Assembly (NCBI RefSeq): GCF_965638725.1
Contig: NC_134949.1
Coordinates: 103,956,586-104,020,585 of the forward strand
Origin: Aptenodytes patagonicus
Taxonomy: Eukaryota > Chordata > Aves > Sphenisciformes > Spheniscidae
Direction: 5' to 3'
DNA: 64,000 nucleotides
The notes beneath the pieces are model-generated. The model was not told the DNA's origin. It ran no database searches and saw only the letters and a list, made by a program, of their open reading frames with translations. Below are positions 47,399 through 60,700 of the stretch, in pieces. The position numbers and the translations under genes are program-made. Each line of letters opens with the position of its first letter. The stretch's first letter is position 1.

Positions 47399-48340
47399 TT
47401 GACATTCATCCCAGGGCAAGACAGAGGTGTTGGACTGCAGAGGAGCACACCTGAACATAGCACTGCCACTCAGCAAGCCATGAGAGCATCCAGAACAGAG
47501 CACAGGCGGAGGCCACAACACCACCGTGCTTTGGGAAGAAGTGGGGCAGGACGCAGCATGTTTGTCCCCCGAGACCCCTGTACATCCTGCGGGAGGGGGA
47601 GAGAGAGCACAGATGCTGCGGTGGAAAGGGTTGAGAAAAGCAAACGGACTGCGGATGAAGAAGATGCAAGAGAGAAAATGGTCTGGTAAGTGGGGTGAAG
47701 TCAAAGGAAGGAGATGTTGTGGGGTTTTAGAGCACGAGTTATGAACAAACGTGCAGTAAGAAAGTACAGGCACTGAGTGGAAAGGCAAGAGAAAGGGCTG
47801 AGCAGAGAAGCAGGTGGGAGAGAAGGTGACAAAACGAAGTCAAGACAACGTGCTCATCTAGAAAGGATGAAGACAAGCAGGAATTATTGGTAGGAGCTGG
47901 ACTGCACACTCTTTCTTCCAGGAGAGTGTCAACACTGTGACTCCAAAGCTGGAACACCTGGAGGCTGGTGAATGAAAGGGAGCAAAGAGTTGGTGGCACA
48001 AGAAATTCTCTGTTCAGGAGGAGCAACATTGCTTGGAAGGAAAGAAAGAAAAGAGTAGAGCAAGACTGGACTGGTGGCAGAGAGGGTGTTTGGCAGATGT
48101 TTCTTCCATAGAGCATGCCGTGCTGGTGGGAGAGGGAAAGTGGTTAACTGGGGATTGAGGCAAGCTGGGGATAAGAGAGTGAGGTCTGTGCAACAGGGAG
48201 CAGAAGCGAGAAGAGGAAACATGGGGCTGCACGTCTGTTGGTGTGAAAGCCAAAAGAATGAGGACCAGGGCAGGGCAGAGAGTGAGAGGTGTCAGAGGGC
48301 AGCCATGGGCATCAGGGGGACAAGAAGGAAATTTCTTACG
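47399..48340. other. Strongly purine-rich segment on the plus strand
   Basis: Line-by-line counts give roughly 68-80% A+G on the plus strand over most of this ~0.9 kb, unlike the surrounding DNA. Overlapping open frames on the minus strand (47396-47788, 47739-48116) follow from the paucity of stop codons such skew causes. A plus frame (47399-47689) ends exactly at a consensus splice donor (CTG|GTAAGT, intron start 47686). No protein family is recognised. Confidence 0.6.
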
Positions 48341-51300
48341 ACTTTGCAGCTTTGCTGTTGTACTACAAAGAAGGAACCTGTGTGTAACCTACAGAGGCTA
48401 TGTTTTCAGGAGGCAAATCTTTGAGCTACAAGACAATCCCCGAGAGGGGGTGCCCTGAGAGCTTTTCAGGAGACGGGTCTAGGCATCAGCTTTGGGTGAG
48501 TCCCAGCCCGAGCACAGCCAGTGCATGAGGCTTTGGGAAGGGGAGGGAGCACTGGGGCTCCAGCTGGCACACCCTCTGGCACCTCCCAGGCCCTTCAGCT
48601 CAAACACCCCCCAGTAAATCCACACGCATATGCCCAGTGAGGAGTAACACGCTCTGGACCTGGTGTGTTGTGTCCCATGACTGTGCAGTGGGCCATGGCC
48701 AACCCCAGGACCTCCCGGGGAAGTTCTTCTCCTTGCCACCTGTGATAGGAAGAAGGTCCCCAGCCTCACAGTGTGAGCAAAGAGGTTGCCGCAGACCAGG
48801 CTGAGAAAACCAGCAAGCCCTATTTCCAGGCTTGCGCCACTGACTCTTGGCAGACATGAAAGGAAGCTGAATCACTGTATTATAATTTCAAGCTCCATTA
48901 AAGAAACATGGGGATGGGGATAGCGGAGGGAAGGAGAGGGCAGGGAGGGATGAAGAGAAAATTGAACAGAGCAGAGTAGCACTTGAAGGGGAAAGAAATG
49001 TTGCTCATAGGCTCAGAAGGGGGAATTGCAAACAGCGATGAGATTAAAAGGGAACCCTTGAGACCGCCTCTTTAAATACAGCAAGATTCACTCACTCCAT
49101 GCTGAGCCAGGCTTGTTGAATGCTGGAGGCACGGTCCCCGCTGAGGTTTGCCAGCTGATCAAGCAGTGGAAACCTGTCTCTCCCCATATACCAGCAAGTT
49201 GCCCTCTTCCACCTATGTTATCTAGGAATTCCCATTGATAATAAATTTACTGCGGAGTGAGCCTAGTGGGGAAGCTTTTTACTTGACTACCCTTCAGCAT
49301 TGAGCATTTTAAGTGATCTTTTATCCAGGGGGATACGGTCACATCAGACTTGGTACCATGGGTCTGGGAGTGCAGCATGGGGTATCTGGGTGGAGCTTCT
49401 CTTGTGCAGGGAAGGCTGTGTTCATAGAAGAAGTTAACCCGCTCTCAGAGCCGGGGGACAGAGTGCATGGGGCAGCTTTGGTGCAGAGGGAAGCAAGGTG
49501 CCCAACCCAGCTAGCTAGACCCTGACCACTTCAGTCTGCTCAGGGGCAGCTGCAGGACGTTCACATTGCAAGTGTTGGTCTGACTGCGACCTGGAACCAG
49601 TCTGGAAAGTCTTTGCCAGGTTCAGCCCTTTCTCTCCCTTAGGTATAATTTCAGCAGATTTTTTAATAGCTCATAAGGGTTGGCCAGACTCAGCGTTTGG
49701 GTGGGAGACAGACACTGAATAGCTTGTTGCTGCGGTTGTCCCACAGGGGCTACAGGCGACTTCTGCTCTATACTCAGCTGAGGTCCTGTCCACCGTGAGG
49801 AGTGGCGGTGCTGCTGACTAAATGAAGGCTGTAATGGTGTACAGCTGGAGAAACGATGACCCAAATGAGACCTGGTCACCAGAGACGCTCTTGTCAATGT
49901 CTGAAGCACAGTGGTGTTCAGCCTGAGGTCCTAGTCAGATTTAATGGGTGTAATGACATTCACGTTACACCAGATCTCCTCACCCTCTCAACTGCAATTT
50001 CAACTCTTATCCCCACATCCCAGACCTTGAATTTTTATGGCCTGACAATTGAAGGAGGCTGAATTCCTTGGGACAGTGACCAGTTTCCATTTGCTCTGAC
50101 AAATGTTAATGGGGCTGAATAAATAGCAAAAAGTGGTCATAATGTAACAGGGCAATCATTACTGCATTTCTTAAGCTGTTGCCTGGCACTGCTATGTGCC
50201 ATTAGGTATCTGCCACATTATGTCTTAGGAGCTCCTGGGTCTTTGGGGTGTTTGCTTTGTGGAAATGAGAACAACTGCTGAGCTCTTCTGGCTTTGGTTT
50301 TGTCCATACAACCCACGCGGAGGCTCGGGAGATGGGCAGCAGCCAAGGCAGATCACCCTCTCTCCACACTGTTGTCCTTCCCCACGGCCATGCTGAGAAC
50401 TGAGCAGTTTGGCTGGGAGCCCACGGGCTGATCTGCAAGAGAAGAGCTGTTCCCCACCAGCCGTGCCCCCCACCTTCCTGCTGCGATGCCGGGGCAGAGA
50501 CGTGCTGCCAACCCAAACACGAGTGCGGCCCTTCTTTGGGTTTGGGGGTCCTGGCAGACTTTATGATGTGTCTCCTTGGTTTCTGGACTGCCTTTTAACC
50601 CTGGGGGTGGTGGGGGAATGGCCAGGATCCTCCATTAATCAGAAATAAAAGCACTCCTGCTTGGCCTCTAAGCCTTTCCTAAGGCTGGTGGATCTCAGGA
50701 GGTGCCGTGTTCAGAAGTGGGAACGTTAAGGCAGTAGGAAAGACTAAAACCCACTGGGCTAGAGACTCTTCTGTATTCACAGCAGTGCTTTTCCAGGGGA
50801 GTTTAAGCACACACCTTGTTCCCAGCTGCGAGTCTCTGGCTAAATATTCCCCGCACCCAGGACAACAGCGTCCTAATCCTAACAGAGGCCCCAGGGTACT
50901 ATTGTAATGCAAATAATGATAAATAACAGTAATAATAAAACTCCACCAGCACATGCGCCAGCTCCCTAGCAATCCCAAACCAGCCATAGCAAGTTTCATA
51001 TCACCCGGGTTATGTAAAGGAGCGTGAGCATTGAGACTGGAGCTGTCAGGGAGGTGACCAATTAGCCGGTGTAGCTGCCTCCTGCAGGCAGCAAATCTGC
51101 CGGTGTGCGGGTCGCCGCCGGGGCCAGCATGCCTTCTGGCGCAGGGCTCGCTGTGCTGGGTCCCAGGGCTACTCTGCATGTGCAGGGTCGTAACTCAGCC
51201 CGGCGCTAGGGACCATGCACAGATGCCCCCGTGCCGCCACGGTGGAGGGGAGTCTGTGAAGAGCGTGGGGGATAACGTGCCTCCTGGTACCTGCACATAG

Positions 51301-54300
51301 GCAGGGGCACATGGTGTAATTAAGCCGCCTGTGATGAAGCGCCTTTTCAAAGAGCGGTAGTGCACGCTGGTGTCATTTAAATCAACTTCAGATTAAAATC
51401 TTCTATTCCTGTTTTTTTGACAGCCAGCTCTTCATGAGGGATGCGAAGGGGGCTGCTGCTATGGAGCAAGGGCTGGCAGCGGTGGCTGGGAGGGCGTGAG
51501 AGAGCTGAGGGGGCCTCCCTGGTGCTAGGGCCGGAGTCAGCAGGCAGCCTGACAAGGGAGCTGTGGGTGCTGTGACCCCTGCTGCCCACTCGGGCTGTCC
51601 CTGGGCTTTGGCCAAGCACTGCTACCACACCATGGGCTCTTTCATCGGGCTGGTTGCACCTGCAGAAGGAAGGTTAGTGCAGCAGCTGCCTGAGGTTGGA
51701 GGTGATGCTAGAATCGCGTGTGGAGAGCCACCTCCCAGGTATTTTCCAGGAGTTCATGACTGTCGGTGAAAACATCCCGCTGTGCTGCCTTTTCTTCCCT
51801 GGGGTCCCAGATCCTGGTCCTGTGCTCTTCAGACCCAGTCCTTTATACTGAGCTGATGAGTATACGGAGGTAAGTTTTTTTATTTGGTAGCATTTTTATA
51901 TTCTACTTACCTCTGTTGCTTTTAGCCGTTGCTCTGGCTTGGCTGTCAAGTATAAAGCAATAAGAAATTATGCTCTGGAGTCTGAGTGCCTCCCATAGGA
52001 GTCTGTCTCCTTCAGAGAAAAGGGTCGATTAAGAGAAATTAGCGTCCTAAAATTTTGCCCTTTGGCCACTGAAATCTACTGTTACAGCTTTAGGCAAGTT
52101 TAGCCTTCTTCCACCTGTTCAGTGTAGAGCAGCAGAAGACCGCAGAAGGGAGCAGACAGGTGTAGGCAATTATTAATAACCAGGCTTCTCCTTCTTGCTT
52201 GCAGTTTGTTACAGCCCCACTTAAAAGAACATGCAAATGGGCATACTGGGACCCACTGAACCATTTTCCTGCACTAGCTGTGGTGTGCTGTCAGGGACTA
52301 ATAGGAAATGCTTAGAGAAGGAGCATATGGAGAGGGCAAAAGCAGACTGATGTGTCCTCAGGTAAACCTTCCCATCTTTGCGCAATAACCAGTTCAAAGG
52401 CTTCCTGAGCAAATGGACGTGCCTAGACCTTCTACTGGAATAGCTACACACAGGTCCAGCCTCCACGCATTTGTCTAGTGCCTTTGAGCCCATTCATATT
52501 TCAGAACATGAAACTGGATTATTTCTGCAAGGTACTATAAAATCAAAACCTGAGAAGATGTTTCCTGCCACAGAGTGCCTACATAGTAAATGGGAGAGGT
52601 AAGAGAGGACACCAGGCAGAGGAGGAAGAAGCGCAAGAAGGCAGGGGGACTGTACTGGTCAGCATGCTATGCGGTAGCCTCGGCACAGCAGCAGCCTGGG
52701 GCTTGTGAAGTATTGTGCAGACCTCAGGTGTGCTATAGGAGGGATTTAGAGGAGAAGGAGGAGGCGATTTTTCAGATGTTTATGGGAAGCCTTCTCCAGT
52801 GTGAGGGGACAACAAGGCAGAAAGCACCAGTGAGCATGTCTGAAAATATGACACATGAGCTGATGGAGGTAGGAGTTGGCAAGTCTCTGGTGAAAGAGAT
52901 GAGACGTAGGAGCAGAGGAGGTGTAGATTCCCTCTTATCTCAGATACCCGGGGGAGAGGTTTTTGGAAACTGCGTGGATGTAAGCGTCTTTCCACTCTGG
53001 AAAAGAATCAAGTGCTTTGGGGAGTGGGTAGGAGAGAATAAGAAAATCAAACTGCCTCTCCTTCCACCACCACCCAAAAACATCACATCGAGGCCTCCCA
53101 GCAAGGGGAAGTGAACTTCTGCTGTATTTCATTGTGCACGATTAAACGGGACCCTTTAAGTCTGAAATCAGGATGAGGTGTGAAACTCATTTAAGTAACT
53201 GGCAAAGGAGGTATCGCGCATGTGGGCTCGAGCAACCACATGGCAGGGCCGAGGCGCTGGGGTGGCGTGGCGGCAGATTAAGGGAAAGCAGGGAGACGTG
53301 TGAACTGGGATGCCCCTGCTGAGACTCGGCTGACACCCATTACCGGTGGGAAGAGCGTGCGCCCGGGGGGCTGCTCTGACTCACCCCCAGCTGCTCAGCC
53401 GTGGCCTCTTTGTGGTCCTCTCTTGCTCCTGGGCTGGGGATTTCAGTCCTGGGACCTGCCTATCAGCACCATCAGAAACTGTAACGTAGCATGATTGGTA
53501 AAATGTATCTCGGCCATCTTCCCATTCAAATGGAGAAAACACATGAAGACACAAACAAACTATGTATAGAGATCTGCTGTTACCAAGACGCCTGGAAACA
53601 AGGTCCCTCCTGCGCACACCCTTGCACCAAGTGTGGTAATCGAGACGGGGAGGGCTGGGTCTATTAGAGGCAACAGGGTGAAGGCTTTTAAGTTTCCTCT
53701 TTCACTGTGTTTCCTCCCTAAGGGCAGCCCCACTTACCGTGCTTGGCTCTACCACAGGCTGAGGTGTAGCTGTGTGCCTTTAGGATGAAGGTAAGAGAAG
53801 ACTATCAGCCATTGGGATGGTTCAATGTGGTTGCCCATAGGCTGCCTGGGCACCCACGGAGTGCATGCAGCAGAGAACTTAGGTCGCTTCTGTCCCTACA
53901 GTCCCTGTTTCCTAACAGTATTATTTATTTTTTTCCAGGGGCTAAAGTCCCTCCACTTATAAAAAGGTCAGCCTTGTGAGGAATGCAAGTACTCAAAATA
54001 CACCTTTTATAGCATCATTCCCAGAATTTTTGTTCTCTTATTTACCCTAGCCAAGCAATTCAGGCCCCAGATAGGTGTCCCTCAGTTCCTAGATCTCTAC
54101 ATCACCCCCCAATCCTTTTTTTACTGTCTGGTGAACAGCATTTTTGGGTCCCACTGGCCCAGTGCAACTTGAGGAGACCTCATGGGCTCAGGTAGAGGTT
54201 TGTGCCTGGAAAGCCATCAGCCCTGGTGAGGGTTTTGGGACGTGTGAGGGGCCCCAGGATGCCCACCTCTCCTGGGAGAGCACCCGTGCTCCCTGCTGAA

Positions 54301-54539
54301 CGCGGAGAGGAGGGTGCAGCCTCACAGTCGTGATGCTCCTGTTGCACGCTGAAGCTAAAATGCCTGGAAGGACAACTTAGCTGTAGCTTTTCTTTATCCT
54401 TTTTTTTTTTTTTCCTTTGCCACACTTCAAATAATTTGATGTTGAGTATTTAAGACTGTTTTGTTGTCTTCAGTTCACCTCATCTGACCTCACGATCTTC
54501 AGGATAATAGCAGATGATGAGGAGGATGATAATATTCTG
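48341..54539. other. Unique DNA without a recognisable gene
   Basis: A 174-codon, Lys/Arg- and Glu-rich plus frame (52590-53114) resembles no family I know. A candidate tiny exon at 51811-51869 has good splice signals. A CpG-poor stretch at 50,090-50,225 looks like a possible conserved element. A poly(T) run lies at about 54,400-54,414. Confidence 0.5.
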
Positions 54540-54715
54540 CTGTTTTACAGTGCCACTTTCCGAGGCTCCGCGAGCCCTTTAGCAACGGTTATGTGTTAAG
54601 GCCTGCAAGCCATCTAAAGTAGGTTAATTTATTACTCCTGCTCTGCGTATGGTGAGAAGCTGTGACTTGTTCAAGTGAGCTGGAAGGAGAGGCGGGACTT
54701 GTGGGCTTGAACCAT
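54540..54715 (+). mobile_element. Probable MIR-type SINE relic, plus strand
   Basis: The 3' half reads in MIR order: TAGGTTAATTTATTACTCC, a CTCTGCGTATGGTGAGAAGC stretch (equivalent to 'ATTTTACAGATGAGGAAACTGAGGC'), then TGTGACTTGTTCAAGTGAGC ('AAGTGACTTGCCCAAGGTCA'), and GGCGGGACTTGTGGGCTTGAACC ('GGCAGAGCTGGGATTTGAACCC'). The tRNA-related head is not recognisable. Such core-SINEs are ancient amniote repeats, sometimes retained as regulatory DNA. Confidence 0.5.
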
Positions 54716-57700
54716 AGGGCAGGAAAGAGACCTTGTGCTCTCTCAGCACGTAGCGTGGCTTGTATAGCTACGTGTCCCGAGAAAGGGCTCTGCCTGGAGT
54801 AGCTGGCACGAGGGCACGCAGGAAGTTAGGCTAAATGGAGAAGAGGGAAGGTCCCTGAGGAGCTGAACAAAAAAGCTGCATCTGTAATAGTAGATAACAA
54901 GCTCCCAGACTTTATCAACCAAATATGTGTATTGACTGCTGTGAAAAGGATGGCGATGGAGTAGTGTATGGATTAGAGACGAGGATGGTGAGTAGGAGGC
55001 TGGATGAGCTACCAGGGCTTCCATGTCGGGGGGCAAAATCCTCCATTCCTAAAATAAATGAGGTCTTCCAGTCGCCGGCCTGGCCGTCCCTCCAGCGCAG
55101 CTGGCTCTTGTCAGCTCTGGGCCTACAAACCCTCGACCACAAGAGCTCCATCCCTGTGCGGGGCAAGAGGCGAGGGCCGCACGGCCGGGTGGGAGGGGAT
55201 GCCCCCAGCTGCCGGCAGCCTGAAGGGGAACAGCGAGGCTGCGGGGAGAGGGCAGGTCACTCATTTTTTCTCTGGAATGCCAGAGGCAAGAGGCACTACA
55301 GAGGGGAAGAGAAGAGCAGCAAAACGGTTCCCGTGACCGAGCATGGAGCGATCTGTTTCTGCCCCAGCTGCATGGCAATGATGCCTGCACCGTGGCATCA
55401 GAGGCTGCTGCCTACCAGCCTGCTGGTGGGGCGGGGGGGGCCGCCAGCTGGGTGGCTCTCCGGGGGGCTGTATACTTGTTTTTCTTCTCTGTGACATTAC
55501 ATAATGTGAGGTAGAAAATGTTTGTACAGTAGCTGTATCGGTCCTTGGGGCGAGGGAGGAAAGGAAGGAGGCAGCGGATAATTTGAGGCTCTTTATTAGA
55601 CCAATAAATCATTTATAATGCACTAGCTTTCAGGCTGGTCCCTTATTGCTCATGTCAGCCACAGTATGCTACATAGCGACTGAAGCTAGCAGAGCACATG
55701 CCGGCTCTCCTAAATCAGAGGGGCAGAGCCAGGCTGCACAGGACTGGCAAGGCGCCGGTGCTGGAGGCAGGAGCAGGGCTCACCATGCTGGGGCAGGGGG
55801 GAGAGGACAGCTTGACTTTCACAGGTCTTGGGTACAAATCCAGCACAGCTGGTGACAGGCACTTGGCCTTGCATGAAGCGTGTTGTAGCAGCCCTGGTCC
55901 CCCCGGGGTGAAGGTGAAGCATCAGGAGCTAGCGATAACTGAGGGACCAAGCAGTGGCCGTGGCCACCTGAGGGCAGGTGGCCTTGGGCATGTCACCTAG
56001 CCTCCCCACATCACCTGCAAGCAGAGATAGCTGGCATGATATAGGGGGTAATATACCCTAATGCCCCAAGCCTTGACTGGTGGGGAGCAGAGGGCAAGGC
56101 AGGTTTTCCTGGTGACACTCTGTTACAAAAGTAATGGGGGCGTCCTATGCCTGTCATCTTCGTATTTTGGGGTTCTGGTGGAGCTTAGTCCCTGAGGCTT
56201 GTCAGGCAAAAATCTCTTGGGTTTCTTAGGTGCTCTGGGCGCCAGTGAGGTTGCTGAGGAGGAATGTCACCCAGTTGGGAAGGACTATGCACTCACCTAG
56301 TCACAAGTGGGTGGTTTTTTGGTGGGTTTGGTGGGGTTTGGTTTTGGGGTTTGTTTTTTTTTTAAAAAAATCCTTGTTTCCCACATTTCACAGTTGTGCC
56401 TTGTTCAATTTGAAATCATCAAGTTCTGCAAAACGATGCCTTTCAATAGCCTGCCTGCATTCCCAAGTGCTTCAGAAGGCATCAGTTGGCCTAATGTTTT
56501 GACAAACTATACCTGTATCGATTTTTCCTCCTCCTCCTCCTTTCCTCCTCTCCCTCCTCCCCCAGCAAAGAAACCGCTTTTGATAGCTTATCTCTGGAGC
56601 TAGGCAAACACAACAGAGGAGGCAGATAAACTCTCCTTCCAGGTGAGTTCACACCAGGGTGGGCTCCCAGGGCATCTGAACAAACATGCTTCCCTGTTAA
56701 GCAACCAAATGCTTTTGAAAGGGAGACCACTGAACTGGCCGAGCACGTACGCCTGCCAGTGTGCTGGGATTTGAAACACCCCCAAAAAAGCTGAGCCGCT
56801 TCAAAGGAACCTAATGGTGAGAGGTAAATATAAAAATCCTAACAAATACCATTCCCTGTTATGAAATACACATTTGGGGTGGGAGGGAATTGCATGGCAC
56901 GCCTGTTTCTGTGGGATCTGATTTAACTGTAAGCTCTTTAATATGTTCTTTGCATCCTCGTGGACTGTCTGATGGAAGCAGCGGCTAAAAGCAAATCATA
57001 GGGTGAGAGGGTGAGTCTTGCTGGCAAGAATTAGCAGTGTCAGGAGAGAAATATCGCACATCTAACTGACTGAATTATGCATTATGCTGCAAAATCCCTG
57101 ATGTCGATATGCAAATGCTATTCCCGTTGTTTTGCCTGTGATGATTGGCAGCAAAAGAATTCAAATCACATCCACACAGCAATTGTCCTGCTGTAACTAA
57201 GTCTCTCTTACCCAGGTGGGTACGCTTGTGTGGGCAAAATCTATGCAGTATACTAGGTGCTTTAGGAAGACGTTAAAAAAGGACGCTGAAAACATTTTCA
57301 TATGTTCAACAATACAAAATGTTGTCAGGTTAGCCTGTACTCACTGTGGCACCTTCTCCTTTTTCTCGTGGACACTATAGGCTAGATGTTACTCCAGACC
57401 TTGGGAGGAGTAGGCGAAGAAGTCCATACCCAGGCAATGAAAGTGATTTGAGGCACACACCTCCATGGAAGGACTTTTCTCTCTCCAAACAAGATAGGAG
57501 GATGGGAAGCAGAGCCAAACAAAATGTCATCCCCAATACAAAGGAGCAGTGGGGTCAGCAGTGTACCCTCTCCATGTGGCAGGACTAAGAGGATTGTGAA
57601 ATTATGTGTAAACAATGGTAAGAAAATTGTTATTTTAATGAACACAAGATTGTTAAAATTGCCTGCTATTAGATCTTGCTAGTGTGTTTGCAGAAGAGCA

Positions 57701-60700
57701 GGTAACAAAGCTAGCAAACAGAATCTGCTTTTATTTGCTGCTTAAGTTGCCTTTGCCCTGCTACCAGAAGACATAAATCAGTTACTAATTGCATTCCCAG
57801 TTTGAGGTGCTGTGAGCGTTCATATGTTTAATCTGTCCTGGGTGCTTTTAGAAAGAATTACACTAAGGTGAGGATGTGAGTTGCACAGAATTGTCTTGCC
57901 CCTGTTAATACCTTACCTTTCACAGAATAAGGCTGTGTGAAAAATCTGATTTTTTTTTTTTCCCCCCGTTTGGTGACCAAATTAAAAATTTGGACTGAAG
58001 AAAAGTGGATATCTGAGGTTTAAAATAACATTTTGTTTGCATTCTTTGGATGTCTCTCTTTCTCTTTCAGAACAGAACTTAATCTTGAAACACCACCACT
58101 TCAAGATGTTTGGGAAACAACTAAGCAAATCAGAAAGTGTTTTACCAGTAAACTGCTGAATTAGAATGGTTGCTGCAAAATGGCATTTTATTTTTTTCCC
58201 CCTTCCCACAAGTGGAATAACCTATCTGCCTAAGGAATGTAGCCCATCCCAGGTTATGAGCTCCTTAAAGGATTGTGTTATGGAAAACAAAACATGGATT
58301 TGATTAGATCGAGAGCGAGACCTCAGACTCCTGTGCCACCACCGCTGCCGGCCTCCCCAGCACCTGAGCCCGAGGGGACAGGGACACTAGGGCTCGGCGA
58401 GGAGCTGGGAGAAAACGCGGCAGCCCTTTTCTTTGGGGATGGTGGGTCTGCCTGCCATCATCCCCACAGGGCTGGTGGGACCCCACTGCTGCTCCGGACC
58501 TGCCTTGGTGTCGGCCCTGCTCCCCACGGGGGGAATAGCTGCTGGGAAGGGGCATGAGCTGGCCCCTGGTGGGGGACTAGGGTGTGGACAAGGTGGGAGA
58601 GTGGGGAAGGCGAGGGAAAGAACTGTAGGTCTGAAGATGAAACTGAAGATGAAAAGGACAGGGAGAGTGGAAAAGATGCCTTCTTGTACCCATCCTGAGG
58701 TGCTGGGGGAGCCAAGCTAACAGGGGACAGGAGAGGGTGTGTGCCATCCAGGGGAGTTTGGGTACCATTAGCACTGTCATGCAAACAACTTAAAATTGCA
58801 TGACAGAGCCTTCTGTTGGGAAGAAAGAGTTAAAACAATTCTGAGCCTTGCAAGACTCCCAGTCTCAAACCGTAGCTGTGGAAGACCAGCAGCCGAGGAT
58901 TATAAAGATAAGAGCGAGGGAAACACGCAAGAAGGAGCTGGTGGAGGATCAGACCACAGAGTAATAACGACAGCTCCTCCCAGGGTGAAAAAGTAGGAGA
59001 TAATCCCTGGGCCAAGGAGCATGGAAGTCGCCCGGTGCCTTTGCTTGGACAGAGAGCATCGTCAGTCTCCTTTCCACCCTGAAGCTGTGAGTGTTAGCTG
59101 TTGGGATGATGCTGGAGCTGGGAGAAGCCCCTTTGTGGCTGCCCTCACAGGGCTGGTGCCGGGGCAGTGGTGGAGTCACTGGCTCCCCTGGCATCAGGCA
59201 GCAGCTTGCCACCGGCACTCCATGGAGGGGTCACTGCCTGCAGCGCAGGCAGCTGCAACCTGGCAGCCTCTCACACGTGCACACGCTCCTCGGCTGCTGT
59301 CTCCTCTCATTTCAGCTGCTTTGCTGCATGTCAGGCATGCTGAAGGGCCAGGAAAAGATGGGGTAATCCAGGTTCACCTACCGGCTTCCCACCTCAAACG
59401 CTCTCGCCGGTCCTCAGCCATCGCTGCTTCGGTGAGTGCTCTGCCACGTCCTTGCCACTTGGCTGCCCTGGAGCTACCCAAGGGGTCGTGCTGCCTAGCA
59501 GGTCCTCCAAGTGGGCAGTGATGAGTTGAGGGCATGCTTCAGGTCTGTGTTTGTAAGCAGGAGGTGATTGCAAAAAGTGGAGCCCCGGACACGGTTCTTC
59601 CAAGGCAAAGTGACCTTTGTGTTCACGCTGGTTTCTTCCAAAAGTGCCAGTGCTGCAGGTATGCCACTGCAGCCTTTCCAGCTCATTTTTCAGTCCTTGA
59701 GCTGGACCCTATCTTCACCTTTTGCAAAGCAGTTTTTGACTCTGTAGGCAACCTGATCTCACTGTAAGGATTTGTGCAAGGAGTCCTGTGGCTTCAATAG
59801 GGCTGCAAAATGACTGACTGCGTTTATCCAGTCCATTTCAGGATCTGATTTCTGCTGTTAAAAGCTAAGAGGTTACATGGACATTCACACAGCCCAGCGA
59901 GAGAAACCTTCTCTCAGGATCTAGACTGACTTTCCTGCACCCTTCAGACACAGCGTTAAAGACTCCATTGTGGAAAGCTTGGAAGATGGCTCTAAGCAGA
60001 GGCAAATCTGCAGGTCTAACCTGGCAGTCTGGCCGTCTCCCATGGCTGCAGTAAGGTGGAATCTCATCCCATTTCGCCAGGATCTGACAGATTTATGACT
60101 CTGATAGCATCTGGAAAGTAAAAGAAAGTCAGAGCCAGGCCTATGCTCACAGGCAAAGGAAGAAACAACCAGAGCTGAGTTTTAGGCAGCTCAAGGACGG
60201 AGAAGGGATGAGTGGAATAAGCTGCCCTCTGCTGCAGGCTGGCATGCTCACACGTGCTATTTTCCTCTCCAAACTGCAGGGTGCTTGGCCCCCTTGTTTT
60301 GTCACCAGGAGAGACAAGCCCAAAGGGAGTGAGGCTTGCTTGGATGCAAAACGTGGGTTGTGCTGGTGGACCTGTCCTGCTGACTGTGGAGACTTCTGAG
60401 ATCTGCTGAGTCTGGGCCAGGAAGAGGGCAGGCACCCCAGGAAGAGGGTGCCTCATCCCTGCATCATACACCAGGAACAGTGTGGGATTTGTGCTCTAGC
60501 CCTGGAACATCCAAGGTCTGGAGCTTTCAAGCAAGCTTAGGGTACCAGGCATTTGCCCCTCTGTTGCCTACTAGGTACTAGTGCAGATAGAATATGTCAA
60601 AATCATGGGGCAATCCCCTGGATTTCTGACTCCATCGCTTCTTGTTAGGAGTGGTTTTTTGCTCTAGTGACAGTCACGCTACATCCAGAAATGCATGTAG

